Source: Macrosoma leucophasiata (lineage: Eukaryota; Arthropoda; Insecta; Lepidoptera; Hedylidae). From it: a stretch of 64,000 nucleotides of DNA. Numbering within the stretch: position 1 is the stretch's first letter; each line of letters starts with the position of its first letter. Both the position numbers and the translations under genes were made by a program. Shown here piece after piece: positions 22,325-34,500 of the stretch. The stretch is from NCBI GenBank assembly GCA_036365455.1, contig JAWQUS010000017.1, positions 8,308,001-8,372,000 of the forward strand. The letters run 5' to 3'. Below the pieces are notes generated by a model that ran no database searches, was not told where the DNA came from, and saw only the letters and a list, made by a program, of their open reading frames with translations.

Positions 22325-22488
22325 CGGCTCCTAGGCCTAGGACCTATGTTACCTATGCATAAATCCGGCACTGGCAACGCATCTGCATTATGACCTCTGG
22401 TTCTTTGAGTAGATGTTTGCTGCAATCATCACTTAACATACATATGAACAGCAAGATTGCTTGTACCTTGTTCGTTACTTAAAAAAAT
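22325..22488 (+). repeat. Partial SINE-A copy
   Basis: The 3' half of SINE-A: caacgcatctgcattatgac, then catcacttaacat, then an A-rich tail at 22480-22492. Confidence 0.55.
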
Positions 22489-22492
22489 AAAA

Positions 22493-23045
22493 CCCTGGTG
22501 TTGCAAATGTTCCAGTCGCGAGTTGTCAACCCTGGAGGACTCTTTTGACGCTAGTTTTGAAGAACCCTATATTGTGGTGCTGAGGAAACACTTCAAATGC
22601 TTCAATGCAACACTTCAATTCGTTCCACAATATGCACGTCACGAGCAAAGTCAGTGTAGATGGACCCTCTCTCTTCAGTGGGTATTGCTGTGTAGGAAAA
22701 GAGACGATTGCATGGTGCAATCAAACAGTTTAGTAGAGCACTCACAATCGTAGAGACGGATAAAAACGCAGATTCCCGATGTCTCTGCGTAGACGTCGTT
22801 AACAAGCGGCACGGTGTGACTATGTAGGGGGTCAAGTGATGTCGACCAAGGCTGGTACTTGGAGGCTCCTCTCGTCCAAGAATGAGAGCAGTATTCCAGG
22901 TGACGCCGCAGTAGGGTTTTATAAAGCTACCTACTAACTGCATCGATGTACGAGTAATACTGCCTCGCTTTATTAATCGCCCCTAACGTAGTGCGATTAG
23001 GATGCTCCCGAATTGCATTTCGTTCGATGTGGCAATGAAGTGGAG
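22493..23045 (-). mobile_element. CR1/Jockey-like LINE 3' fragment with a small inversion
   Basis: The minus strand carries the same C-terminal region as 9000-9646, with many lesions. At 22493-22511 the tail motif ctggtgttgcaaatgtt appears in the plus orientation, so the extreme 3' end is inverted relative to the rest. Confidence 0.7.
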
Positions 23046-23464
23046 ACCAAATCAACAAACAATTATATGTATATTTTGCAGCTAATATCCGACGTATGGC
23101 ACACTCAGTTCTATCCGGCTAAAACTAGGCCGGTAGCCGTTGGTTAAACCTAATTGTAACACAAACTTATTCACGGTTATTAATAAGTGTAGCTGGTTCA
23201 AAGGGTCGACCTAACATGGATAAGTGGGGGGCGCCCATGATCCACACCTAGTTTTTATTTAAGCCGGTATAAGCCGTAACATATACATTATAAGATTCGG
23301 TACCTTTAAAACAACTTCATCGAATCTTTCATCTTTCCAAGACACATCTTTTTTCTTTTTATCGTGATTCGTTTCCTGTAAACCTGAGAAATTAATCTAT
23401 GCAGATAGCATTGGTACTGAGATCACTGATGTCGTTGTCATCAGCTAAAAAGTCCGCAGTTGGC

Positions 23465-23545
23465 CAAAACCTTGCACAAACATGTTTACAACAGGGTTGT
23501 GCGTCATTAGGGGAAGGATATCGGGAGAAGGCCACATAATTGCTA
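23465..23545 (+). repeat. Family F fragment
   Basis: Contains acaacagggttgtgcgtcat and following bases, matching the copies at 35808-35960 (inverted) and 47785-48060. Confidence 0.45.
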
Positions 23546-23559
23546 CGTTTAGCATCGGA

Positions 23560-23770
23560 TTTTTTTTTTAATACGCTTACACTCACAGCCCCACAGTAGG
23601 TATAAGCCTATGTTATGGGTGCCGTTATATACAAACAACACATACACAAACACCCAGACCCGAAACAAATATCTGTAGGCCATACAAATATATGTCCCGG
23701 TGCGGGGATCGAACCCGCGACCCTTCGAATCAAACGGTCAACTCACACCGCTGGACCAACCGGGTCGTCT
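23560..23770 (-). mobile_element. SINE-B copy (tRNA-derived)
   Basis: Matches 16167-16366 along its whole length. The head (inverse of ccggttggtccagcggtgtg) is at the right end and the T-run at 23560-23569 is the inverted A tail. Confidence 0.75.
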
Positions 23771-24124
23771 ATGGGTCTATTACTGACATGAATAATTACA
23801 CACATTGACATTAATTCATAAAATAATACAATACAGTTAATAAAACAACATTTTAATTAGTAATTTTATATACACAGCTAAGTAGTGTTCATAATTTGCT
23901 ATACGAGTTAAACCAGCTGACCATTTTCAGTCACATGAATTATATTCAATTTCAATCAGTAGGTAAACACGTGTAAAAATGATCGACCATTTATTAAATT
24001 AATTGCATAGGTACTTATACGTTCTCAATATTTATTGAGACTTTGATGAGGTAGGGAATGGCTTAAATTGTTGTTGACAAAGTAACATGATTCATGGCGA
24101 ATCGTAGGCGTAGGCGTAATATAC

Positions 24125-24322
24125 ATTTTCAGTTGATAATGTTTCGAAAGGTTGAATAATGTCTAAAGGTGTTGTCAAGATTCTTATGAATCGGCGAGCA
24201 TGTATGAAGTATAATAGTGAATGTAGAAGAAGCACGGGAGGTGTGAAAGGACCGGTCATTGGCGCTCCACACTCTCTCTGCCTATCCCGTAAGAATTTTG
24301 GCGTAAAGAAACATACATAACG
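24125..24322 (+). mobile_element. RTE-like LINE 3' fragment
   Basis: A plus-strand version of the minus-strand fragment at 10863-11270: ttatgaatcggcgagcatgt, then ggcgctccacactctctctg and the 3' end with ttggcgtaaagaaacatac. Decayed. Confidence 0.6.
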
Positions 24323-24453
24323 TTTCATTTCGTTAGTACTCGTGATCAGGGAAAGATAGATTATTATAAAAAATATTACTTAGTAATTTAATTCGTTTAA
24401 ACATATTCTTCTAATGTCTATGTAGCTTTTATCTTAAAAGCGAAGCGAAGCAA

Positions 24454-24803
24454 AGCGCGCATTTCCCCACGGCTGGTGTAGATCGCAAGTGATCTACCCG
24501 GTTAAGCGATACGGGCGTGGTCGGGTGTGTGATGGGTGACCGCTAGTGGCAAATTAAAAATGCGCGTTTCCGTGCTTCGGAGGGCACGTTAAACCGTCGG
24601 TCCCGGTTGCTATCGATATAATCGCAGTCGTTAAACCTTGTCAGAGGCCTAATGGGCGGTATGAAAACATCCGACAGCGGGTTGGCCCCTTACCCGTATA
24701 TCCACCAACCCGCATTGGAGCAGCGTGGTGAAGTAACCTCCAGGCCTCCTCCCAAAAAAGGCAGAGACTCGTGCCCAGCAGTGGGACATATAAAGGGTTG
24801 CCT
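24454..24803 (+). mobile_element. 5S-SINE copy 3
   Basis: A plus-oriented copy. The 5S-like core at 24500-24549 includes gttaagcgatacgggcgtgg and gatgggtgaccgct. The 3' end reads cccagcagtgggacatataa then gggttgcc. Confidence 0.82.
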
Positions 24804-25218
24804 TTATTTATTAATTAGCTCTTAAAAAAACCTGACCGTTATGTAGGATGATAAGAGAAATTATTAATACAATTTTATTATTAAAAAGCTTCAATTTAAA
24901 AACTACTCTCTACATGTATATTTTTTCAAAGTTTTCGGTGTTACACTTTCGGCTCGTGGTAGATTTTAAGACGATTGATATCGGAAAAGATCAAATAAAA
25001 AACGTAGGCAAATGTTTCACGGTTATTATGGATTAACGAAACAAATCTGACATTGTTCGATGGATATCCGAAATTATCCGAACTGTCGATATAAAAAAGG
25101 CAGGTATTTTGCACTACATATTCTTTTCCTCACAAAGGAATTGGCGCTGATATCGCAACTGAAAATAGCCAGCTGACGTAATCGGTGACATTAACACCAA
25201 ACGAGATCGCATTTGAGG

Positions 25219-27517
25219 TTATATAGCGCCGCCGTAACCGCGCGGCGTAACATTGTCTTCGGAGGGTGCGTCGTAGGCGACGCCGCAGCAGAAGAGCTGG
25301 CGCACGGCGCGGGAGACGCGAGACCCGCGCGACTCGCAGCGCGGCAGCCCGCCCACTCCCTCGTCCTCCAACTACGTTCAAATAACCAATGAACATTATT
25401 TATTCAACAGACTTAAAAAAAAGGAGGAGTTCTCAATTCGAATGTATCTTTTTGATATTTTTATCTCCAAACTTTCGACTTGGTGAACCGATTATGATGT
25501 TTATTTTTTAGTTGATTGATTGATAGCTGGTGGTTCCTGTATGGTTCCCCCAAGTTGGGATCTGATGTGGACATCATAGGGAAATCGAAGGAAAACCTCA
25601 AAAATGTTCATAGAATTTTTGTTGTCATTTTTTTATTTATTTATATATATTTTTCATGCTATTGAGTGCAGGTCTTAAGCCACAGCACTTCTGAACCGTC
25701 AAATAAAGGTTGGTTTTGCCTGTGGTTGAACATTTGTAGCAATTCGAGGGATTTCATGATTTTCTGTTCTCAAAAAAAAATAGGGAAATTTGCTTTATTA
25801 CAGGACCCAGTATATTGTATAATTAGAACACGCACATTACTATGTTCGCACATAATGTTCAATCAATATAATGAACTAATTGTAGAAAAATATTCTATTA
25901 TTATTTTCCTGTAAAATAATTCCGAACCGTGTTGAATTCACAATGATGTCTCAAATTTTAAGAAGTTTCAAGAAAACGTAAAGAAATCGAAAGTGAAAAG
26001 AACTCTCATTAACAACACTGCTAAAACAAGATCTATTGAATATCTATTCATCCGATTTTTTAATTTCATCCTTCCTCCTTCATCAACACTACCAAGAAAT
26101 TGTAATGATCTATCAAAGCCCACAATTTTATAATATATACTAAAGAGCGAGCTGCCGCGCTATAACGTTATGTATCTACCGAAACCGACACCGACCGACA
26201 TTAATCGAATATAAAAAATCATTTTTATAAAATAAGAAAGATGTTACCCATTCCGAATCTTTCTGAGTCACTTCTAGTGTCCGTAGCTCTGCAACCTCTT
26301 CAGTTATACTGTCGTCATCAGTTATTCTTGCATCTTTATCAGTGGCAGCCAATGCCGATGCCGCTGATTTTACTGATTCCACTCCTATTGGTGGTATTGG
26401 TTGTGCTGATGAAACTGCGGGATCTTTCTATAAAATATTCAATAACATTTCTTAATTAATTTAGGAAACGGATGAGCAGTTCAGATTTATGACTCGCGAT
26501 TACAAAAAAATATTTTTTATCAAAGTGCGTAGAGGTCTTGCGATCCCTTGTGTAACCGCGCAAAGCACTCTCTCTGACTTTTATATTAGGACTTTGAAAT
26601 TCTTGATTGAGTGATTGAGGAGATGAGAATCTTCTACCAGAATATTAATCTTCAGAAGAATATTCTTGAGCGTATCCTCGGAGTTTGGTAATAAAGTAAT
26701 AGTAACATGGTAAGTTAACAAACTCCTAAATACATTAATAAGCCGAGCGTATATGCAGTACATAAATGTACATACCTATACCTCTACCTATCTGTTCGTG
26801 GAAATACAGACGTGAAATTATTTTTTTTTAATGCATTTATTGATCGGGAGATTCCCGCACTAGCGTGCAAGCATTCAACCATTTTAATTCCTATCCAACG
26901 CCATAATAATCATGTTGTTATTTTTGAGTCATTATAATATTTATCACTAAACTAGCGTGTTTATGGTTAGCATCAACAAAAACATATTATTTAAATCACC
27001 TTAGCTTCCACGTCAACAGCCGATTTATCTTCAGGTGATCGTCCCCGTCTTTTGACATTCGATGAAACTTTCTTTGAAACACCGTGTAATTGCTTACCCG
27101 AGGATACTACTGCAAATAATTCAATATCATGATCTAAAAATTATACTCAAATAATATTTTCTGTTTTAGGTCCTTTAAAATGCTCACCACATTCGAATTC
27201 CTTTGTATCCATTGCATCAGCGTTTGTGGAATCTTCAGAGACATTTTTAAGGCCATCTGAAATAGCTGTAATCAACACGTATACTTATTAAGATTAAAAA
27301 CTCTTTTACTATTTTATGTAATCATCTGAATTATTATCTATCATTTAAAGAGGAAGTCAGTCTTACAAGGGACGAGTGGAGCTCGCGGTTGCTTGTTATG
27401 TATAGTGCCTCCTTGCAGTTCGGTGGGTCGATAAGGCTGTTTGTGGCCCGTCGTCTGCTCTACCATTAACACTGACGACTCTGCTACGTTGCCACCACTC
27501 TTCTCTTTCTCAGACAT
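25219..27517 (-). CDS. Unrecognised 5-exon gene, about 223 aa
   Basis: Minus-strand exons 27517-27367, 27265-27188, 27109-27000, 26427-26248 and 25371-25219 join in one frame (phases 1,1,0,0). Donors are TT|gtaaga, TGTG|gtgagc, AAG|gtgatt and TGG|gtaaca; acceptors end in ttacag, ttgcag, tatag and gtag. The product starts MSEKEKSGGNVAESSVLMVE. It is rich in Ser, Lys, Asp and Glu through the middle (KRRGRSPEDKSAVDVEAK, then TDDDSITEEVAELRTLEV). It ends in a Cys-containing tail, VRQLFCCGVAYDAPSEDN to a final GGAI. There is no signal peptide or membrane segment, and it looks largely disordered. Exon 2 has two in-frame acceptors 9 nt apart. Further small exons between 26248 and 25371 cannot be excluded. 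I do not recognise a family. It shares an upstream region with the gene at 28261. Confidence 0.6.
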
Positions 27518-28260
27518 CTTCTACCAACACTTAATCATACGTATTAACAGTTTTCACTAGTCCCCCACAAAAAGAAGCGATTTTTACAAAATTACAAATG
27601 ACCGAAATGTCACGCTCTGCAATTTTGACGTGAATATTTCTTGTTTTTGTCGTTTTCCATATTCAAAGTGGATTTATAAAAGGGCCTCTACATATCAATA
27701 CATAATGTTAAATTTAAGTTGTATTAAGGTATTTCAATTTATTTCACGCCCATTTTCTCCTACTTACACAAATTTCACTTCAATTCGTAATATACTTAAA
27801 CATATTGCCACAGTTGAACGTGTTATGTACCTACATTTATATTACACTAGCGGTTCGACCCGGCTTCGCGCGGTTGCGATGAATGTAATATAGCCTAGAA
27901 TATTTAAAATCGGTCCAGTAGATTTTGTGTGAAAACGTTACAAACATACATACAAAAATATTTCCTCTTTGTAATAATAGTACCTATAGGTATATTTCAT
28001 CCGCTCAAATAACAACAAAAACAGGCATACACTCATGATGCGTGCTAGACTCTAGACTAGACCTGAATTACAATAAGAAGTATAAACAGACAAGAAAAAT
28101 AAATTGTGTCATATTTGTCACCAGCCATCAATCAATATGATGTAAAATTTTGTTCTGCCTGATCAATATCCAAATTATTGTTTTTTTTTTACTTTTCCTT
28201 GAAAACTGCATTGGTGTAATAAATAATTAAGTATGCTGGGTAAAACTAAAATAAAATGTG
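27518..28260. promoter_or_regulatory. Shared upstream region of two divergent genes
   Basis: About 740 bp separate the start codons at 27517 (-) and 28261 (+). The interval contains a family E fragment but no coding sequence, so it probably holds both promoters. No specific motif is claimed. Confidence 0.4.
27846..27985 (+). repeat. Family E-like fragment
   Basis: Starts ctagcggttcgacccggctt, followed by aaaatcggtccagtagattt and acgttacaaacatacatac, a common lepidopteran interspersed repeat pattern. Confidence 0.5.
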
Positions 28261-31200
28261 ATGGAAAATAACCAGAGTCCATCTAAGAAGCAAATAGTAA
28301 CAAAACGAGAAAAGAAAGAATTACGCAAACTTAATAACGATACTCTAGCAGAAGGAATCACTTGTCATTCCAATGGACAAGAGCTTCTGTTAGGTCTGAA
28401 ATTATGTAAATTCATATCGTTTTAAATTATGTCACCAACTTTATGAAACCTTTTTTATTTTATTATAGAAATACTACAGAAAAGTCCGATAAACAGACGG
28501 TCATCACAAAGAGTAGTCGTATCAATTAAACCCAAAATACCGCTCATCGAAACTATTTATGAAGCAGAGAATAATCGTTTCAAGAAAGTAAGAATTGAAT
28601 AATAATTTGTTAAGTTTTAAGCCTGAGTTCCACCAAGATATTTGTTAAAGTTAAAGTTATTGCAACATTTTACATCCTTCTCTAACTTAAAGAAATCTGT
28701 TAAAGTTAGAGAGGGATGTGAAATGTTACAATAACTTTAACAAATATTGTGGTGCAAAAAAAGGGCAAAGGCTAAGTATGTATCTCTTAATCGTAACAGT
28801 TATGTAATTTTTTTCAGGGTTCTGATAAATCTATATATCGACTTGCTGATGGTGATCATACGTCTTTAAGCAGTTAGTTTCGAATGATACAATTTTAATC
28901 CATTATCCAATTAAAACCTATAACATAAAGTATATAAACTTTTCAGATTATAGTAGTAATGTACCAGATTCAGTAAAGTCTGTTTCATGCATATATTTGC
29001 ATGATATAAAAACAAAGAAAATTTCAGACTGTGTAATTGAATCAGATAAAACATTGATTAGCAAATCAGTACAAGAAAGCTACGCTGTTTCGAAATGTTT
29101 TAAGACGAATACTTCCTCTGAAGATGTTACGTTATGCAATGTCAGACAAAGATCACCAGAAAAGTGCTATTTATATACTGAACCACAATTCACTATGAAC
29201 CCTCCTAAACTTGATGTGGTAGGAGAAAGGTCGAAAACTAATTCAAATAACGTTGATATAGCAACTTTGATAGTAACAAACACATTTGATAACACACAAC
29301 TACCATCTGATTCTGCTATTAATAAACTAAATAAAAGAGTAGATAATTTAGAACGCAAACTTTTCCGACAAGAATTGGTTTTTCGATCCATTGACCCTGG
29401 AATATCTTTATCATCATCGGATGACGAGTCCGAAGAACGCATAATGTATCGTAAAACACCTGGTAAAAGAAGACCAGGATGTAATTACATAGAACAATAT
29501 AGCCATATTCCGGAGACATCTGCTTTTCAAAGATATGCTCAACAACCAGCACCGTTATCAGCAAGCAAAACACCTACGCTTGAAAAAGAACATAATTCCG
29601 AGCAATATGGTCGTGATTTCACAACTTACGATGGCATCACTGCTAGAGGGAGGCGACAGTGTGCATCAGTTCCTTGTAAACAAGATGTTCCCAAAATGGC
29701 CGCGGAAAGAGTGCATAAGATAAGACATAAATTAAACCCAGTCCGAGATTACAGGTTAATGGATACAGTTCATTATTTAGCCCAAGGAGAATTTGCGCCA
29801 CGTGATGATGGTATAAAATTAACACCATCCCGAGAAGCTGTACTAAGTGATATAATTTGGGAAGATGTGTGTCGCACACACTGGCCGAACATTAGATTAG
29901 GACGTCGGTTAGCACAACCTGAAAGATATAGTACGAGATGCGAATTGCAAAGACTTATTGACAGCTTGTTAAGAGAGAGGGTCGCTCACGTTGAAAGAAG
30001 AAGAAGACGTCATTACAGGATAGTTAAGTTGAACCACCGTCATGAAAATTGTCGACCGGTTGGAAAAACTGGCGATATTATCGTAGCCAGTCATAAAAGT
30101 AGAGAGCATAACGAAGAAAGAGTGCACGCCAGTGATCACAATGATAATGCTGTAAAAACAAATCGAATTCGAAATGAGCACAGTGTACGAAGGAGTAATA
30201 GAAGCCAAGATTATTCACAAAATGCAGAACAAACTTCTCGCTTTAAACATGATGAATGTATACCAGGTCCTAGTTACATTACTAATCACGTTACCACAAA
30301 CAGAGAACCTACGTGCTGCTATCAAGCATTCAGTCCACCAAAGCCTAGAACAACTTCGGAACTCCAACAACACCACAGAACTTCACAAGGCAAGGAAACT
30401 CAGGATCTGAGTAGTGAAAGCAGCGTAATTCCTTACAAATCTCAAACAAAAAATCCTCGATTAGTAGTCAAGAAAGATCCTTCACATAGAAAATATCGAA
30501 CAAAAGGAGAGCCTGATCTAGAACATTACATTTTACTTCCAACCTTAGTGGTGCGTACACCATCAAACATGAGGCGACAGAAGAAGTTTAATGAATTATA
30601 CCACAGAATACTCAACGTGCAATTAAATAATGGTAATTATTTGTGCTTTATGTTCAATGCTATGTATCACTTAGCCCAATAATATATCTTTGAAATTATA
30701 TACAATTTATGACGATACCTAGTGTTGTACGGTATTCAACAAGAAATGTTGCACATCGATATTAGGAACGAGTCTTCGGCTTATTTAGGGTCTGTAGAGC
30801 ATTGTCTCTTTCGCATCTTAGGTATGTGACGTTTGTCGGTCGTCTTGATCTAGTTTTGACCAATACCGGGCTATCAGAGCTTACGTAGTCAGTGTGCAGC
30901 AGAGATAACGCTCTATAAAGTCAAACTACCCGATAATCTCTTTCGTAGGCTCAATGTGCAATCTTTCTATTTATTAAATAATATTAAGTAGGAAGGGAAG
31001 TTGTACCTGATAGCACAGTACCAATTGCCTGTCTTTCTATTACGCCCAATTAAGTTTCTCTAGGCTTAACAATGACGTAAGTACTGTAGGTGAGAGAGAG
31101 AGTGACCCGTGACCCATCTTCTCGAACGTTTCCATAACGACCAATTCCAATCGACTTGAGCATCACCATTCATTCGTGAGAAATGTATATTAATTTAATC

Positions 31201-31325
31201 TTTCAGATGAGAATGCTGTCGAAGCAGAAGCTGCAACTCAGAGTTTGAAACCGAATACTAATAAGAAGGACATTGGCTTTAATATAAACGTCACTCGCAC
31301 GGATAGTGAGCAAAATATTAACTGA
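28261..31325 (+). CDS. Unrecognised 5-exon gene, about 703 aa
   Basis: Exons 28261-28393, 28469-28587, 28818-28872, 28947-30632 and 31207-31325 join in frame (phases 1,0,1,1). Donors are TTAG|gtctga, AAA|gtaaga, GCA|gttagt and ATG|gtaatt; acceptors end tatag, ttcag, ttcag and ttcag. The protein begins MENNQSPSKKQIVTKREKKE and is basic and mostly low in order. A heptad-like stretch (about residues 226-249, INKLNKRVDNLERKLFRQEL) could form a short coiled coil. The best-ordered part is about residues 352-464 (MAAERVHKIRHKLNPVRDYR, then LSDIIWEDVCRTHWPN, ending in HVERRRRRHYRI). No signal peptide or membrane segment is seen. Exon 4 also reads 9 codons past its donor to a stop at 30680, which would give a slightly different tail. 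The nuclear-looking basic composition is an observation only. Function is unknown. Confidence 0.72.
28628..28756. mobile_element. MITE-2 (hairpin) copy 1
   Basis: An almost full-length palindrome: the left arm caccaagatatttgttaaag is inverted at the right as aacaaatattgtggtgc. It lies in intron 2 of the gene at 28261. A second copy is at 62774-62918. Confidence 0.75.
30732..30970. mobile_element. MITE-1, uninterrupted copy
   Basis: TIRs are aagaaatgttgcacatcga at the left and tcaatgtgcaatctttct at the right. It lies in intron 4 of the gene at 28261 and serves as the empty-site model for the mariner insertion at 2209. Confidence 0.72.
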
Positions 31326-31329
31326 ATGT

Positions 31330-31885
31330 GAATATTTTGAATTCTGAATATTTGCTCTTCCTAATAATACGCAAAATGCATCAACCTCCCTATTATTTAT
31401 GAACAATAGCAGCAAGGGTTACAATAATGTTTAACGCGTAAAATGTCAAGTGAAATTTTATCTGGAAAATTTTAATTTATAATATTCGGTGTGAATTTCA
31501 CCTATTATACAGATTATTTGATATTAATACTTAAACGTTTCATTTTAAGCTCAAATTAGCACAGTATGCAGTATAAAGCCATCCAGTGGTACCAAAAGAC
31601 AACGCCACGTTGTGGGCAGAGTGACTCAATAATCTGCCAAATGCGAGTCGCCTCTGTGCCGATCACATCAAGCTTACCTTACTTATTTACTTGCGCGCGT
31701 TAAGATCAGCATACATCAAAATTAAAAGAAAAGCTGGTCATTCTTAGGGATTACTGAAAGATTCTAGATTCTGATAACAAAAAAGACTTCATATACGAAA
31801 TATGTACTTAAAAATGTTAAGCTTAGGGTATCAAGAAGTTTTAATCCAGAAATCCGGGACTGCCTCTAAGTTTGTTTTTAAATTT
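31330..31885. other. No recognisable gene
   Basis: AT-rich sequence. I see no coding motif. Confidence 0.45.
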
Positions 31886-31889
31886 TAAA

Positions 31890-32240
31890 ACTCGTCATCA
31901 GTTCCGCATTTTGAAGCCTTCAAATACGCTTCCATTACCTTAGCAATATGTGAGGATGCATTATCGTGGTGAAGCTGAATATTGCTTCGAGAATATGATT
32001 TTTTTCTAAGACTGTTTAACCAATGCTACACTACTTGCTTACTCTCACAGTAATAGGTGCTGCGCTTTTTTCTTTGACTGTTACGTGATATAAAAAAGCA
32101 AGTCACGTAATCATCTAATTTCAGTAACGTGCTCCCAACATACTTGGAAACCAAATTAGTTGGCTTATAGGAATAATTCGTGTGAAAAGCGACCGTGTCG
32201 GCACATAGTCCACTCATTAATTACGATGTCAGCGTTCTTT
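31890..32240 (-). pseudogene. Mariner/Tc1-like transposase relic
   Basis: On the minus strand, LHHDNASSHIAKVMEAYL matches the second-aspartate region of mariner-type transposases, and a preceding frame (32217-32026) may be the region before it. Stops and shifts interrupt it. No TIRs were identified and it is not the family at 2209. Confidence 0.5.
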
Positions 32241-32489
32241 GTACCGATACGGTTTTTTAATAAAATATTTGCTGAATCACGAACAACGATCCAATGAAGT
32301 ATAGTTACGTGTGTAAATATTTTTGTGAATGCATTTCTTATAATATAACTATATGTATACATATTATATAAAAATCTCGTGTCAAAATGTTTCACATATT
32401 ATCGAACTACTCTGAAATAGTTTGGCCGATTTAAAAATAAATGTTTGTGTGTATGCAAAGATGTGTTAGAAGCTGTGGTTAGAAGAGTC

Positions 32490-33015
32490 CTACTTGTATT
32501 AAAGGAGATGTTGCAAAAATGTATGGACCTCCGGCCATGTATTGTACACAATATCATTAACAGGCAAAATCAATATAAAAACGTTTTTTACTGCATATTT
32601 TCACTTATTTAGCTTTGTTTGCAGTTACAAAACATTATTTGCAGTTAGAGTTGCAACTCAAACCAACATGGCGAATATGGCGGGCGATGTCATTTTGACA
32701 TTTTCATTTTTTAATTGTTTTTTGATTATATAGTACTTGGAGAAAAAAGTCTTATTTTCTAAATACTATCGAAATCGATTTCATGTGTTAATACTAAGAA
32801 CTTAAACTAATCGATTTCCAATTTAAAGAAGCGTCGGCTGTGTCGCCGCCATGTTAAATATGGGTGAAAATGATAAAATCGTTTGAATTAAATGTGGCAG
32901 TAACTCTAAAATATATTCTTGAATAAATTAATTGTATTTTTTTCGGATTCTTCATTAATTTACCCATTTTTTGAGGACGTGTACGAACTAGGGCCGAGCT
33001 CGCAACATCTCCTTT
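32490..33015. repeat. Possible TIR element
   Basis: aaaggagatgttgc near 32500 is inverted as gcaacatctccttt near 33002, about 500 bp apart. The match is only about 14 bp, so this is weak. Confidence 0.25.
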
Positions 33016-33142
33016 GTTTAAAAAATATCTACGTGTATTATCGATATAATTACATGTGTTTAATCGATTTGATTAAACACATTAATCAAGATTTTCATTA
33101 AATATTGCATAATTTAAACAAACGTATTCAAATTCCTTACAT

Positions 33143-33420
33143 GGTGGTAGAGCTCCAGTGACGGAGCTTGAGGGCGTAGGCACCACTGCATTACCTAATA
33201 TACTTGCCGCTAAATGGTAGTGTTCAGCACTATCGTATTCCGGTCAGGTGATTATGTACGGCCCCGTAATTTCCAGCACAGAGGCATAACACCTTAGGCC
33301 TCAGGAGTGGTAACGCATCTGCGTTTGACCTTGGTCTTTGTGTGGGTGTATAGGCTGCAGACATCACTTAACATCAAAGTGAACTGCATGCTTGTTTACC
33401 ACTTCCAAAACATAAAAAAG
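33143..33420 (+). mobile_element. SINE-A copy
   Basis: About 280 bp, from ggtggtagagctccagtgac to acttccaaaacataaaaaa. It includes an internal inverted pair around the ctccagtgacggag core. This and 43746-44012 are the best copies. Confidence 0.75.
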
Positions 33421-33641
33421 TGAGCTTTAAGTTTAAAGCAGCCTACTCTTGTTACATAGAACATTTATATTCCGGTGAGGTAAAATATTTCAAATAGGTA
33501 CCTACTAGAAAAAATGTTCAAGTTTTTTATTTCACAGTAGTTTCAATTTAAACCTTTTATTTTCGTATTTTTGAAAAAATAAATGTTTGGGACAGTATTT
33601 TTGTCAAACAAAGATGCTTTACAGGACACAGGAAGTGAAAC

Positions 33642-34139
33642 ATTAAAGTAAGTAGTTTTTATATTATTTCGCATTAACACATGCTTGTGAAATATATTTT
33701 ATTTTTAAAGAAAAATGGAAAGAAAAATTTGACTTCAGGCGAGGCTCGAACTCGCGACCTACTGGGAGATTCCCAGTAGGTCGCGAGTTCGAGCCTCATT
33801 TTTCTTTAAAAATAAAATATATTTCACAAGCATGTGTTAATGCGAAATAATATAAAAACAATTATTAAGGGTAAAAGCGACTTCTTTACGATATTCAATA
33901 AACTGAAAAGTCTATTATATCGGTTGCCTAACTAGCATAGTTGGTAATAGATGGCGCTGCTGCTACCATAAAGCAATGCAATAGGTGTGAAGGAAAGATT
34001 TGACAAATCGGGCAGGGCTTCAGTAGCTCAATTGGAAGAGCGGCTGGACTAGATTCCCAGTAGGTCGCGAGTTCGAGCCTCGCCTGAAGTCAAATTTTTC
34101 TTTCCATTTTTCTTTAAAAATAAAATATTAAAGTAAGTA
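33642..34139. mobile_element. Palindromic SINE-D cluster flanked by a 13-bp direct repeat
   Basis: The direct repeat attaaagtaagta occurs at 33642-33654 and 34127-34139. Between them lie an inverted SINE-D copy (33655-33764), a direct copy starting almost immediately (33768-33862), about 150 bp of other sequence, and a third, direct copy with an intact tRNA-like head (34017-34126). The first two form a hairpin with arms of about 90-110 bp. Confidence 0.75.
34017..34090 (+). repeat. tRNA-like fold at the head of SINE-D
   Basis: A 74-nt cloverleaf: acceptor gcttcag/ctgaagt, D stem gctc/gagc, anticodon stem with a mismatch, and a perfect T arm gcgag-ttcgagc-ctcgc. The position inside a repeated element argues against a functional tRNA gene. 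Confidence 0.6.
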
Positions 34140-34206
34140 ATTTACTTTATATTATGTCAATTTCGGGGCCTATGTTTTTCATCACATAGTTGCAATTTGG
34201 ATCACT

Positions 34207-34500
34207 TTTTTATGTAAGGAAGGTGGTAAACAAGCGTGCAGCTCACATCGATGCTAAGTCATGACTGCAGCCTACAGACATCTACAAAAAAACCTGAGGT
34301 TAAAATGTACATAGATGCGTGGCTGCGCTAGGCCTAGGTCTAAGCCTAAGGTGTCATGTCTCTGTGATCGTTATTAGGGGGGCATACATTACCACCTTAC
34401 CGGAACATGGTAGTGCCGAAAACTATAATTTAAGGGCAGATAGGCTACTAATTCGGTGGTGCCTATGCCCTCGAGCTCCTACACTTGGAACTCTACCACC
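34207..34500 (-). mobile_element. SINE-A copy
   Basis: Inverted relative to 33143: starts ggaaggtggtaaacaagcgt and ends ggaactctaccacc. About 80% similar by eye. Confidence 0.7.

Noticed and set aside
25130..25396. 88-codon Arg-rich minus-strand frame
   Set aside because: A shadow of the GC-rich final exon 25371-25219. A different frame continues the upstream exons in phase and ends at a stop.
34017..34090. Functional tRNA gene
   Set aside because: The cloverleaf is reasonable but lies at the head of a repeated SINE with further copies nearby, and the anticodon stem has a mismatch.
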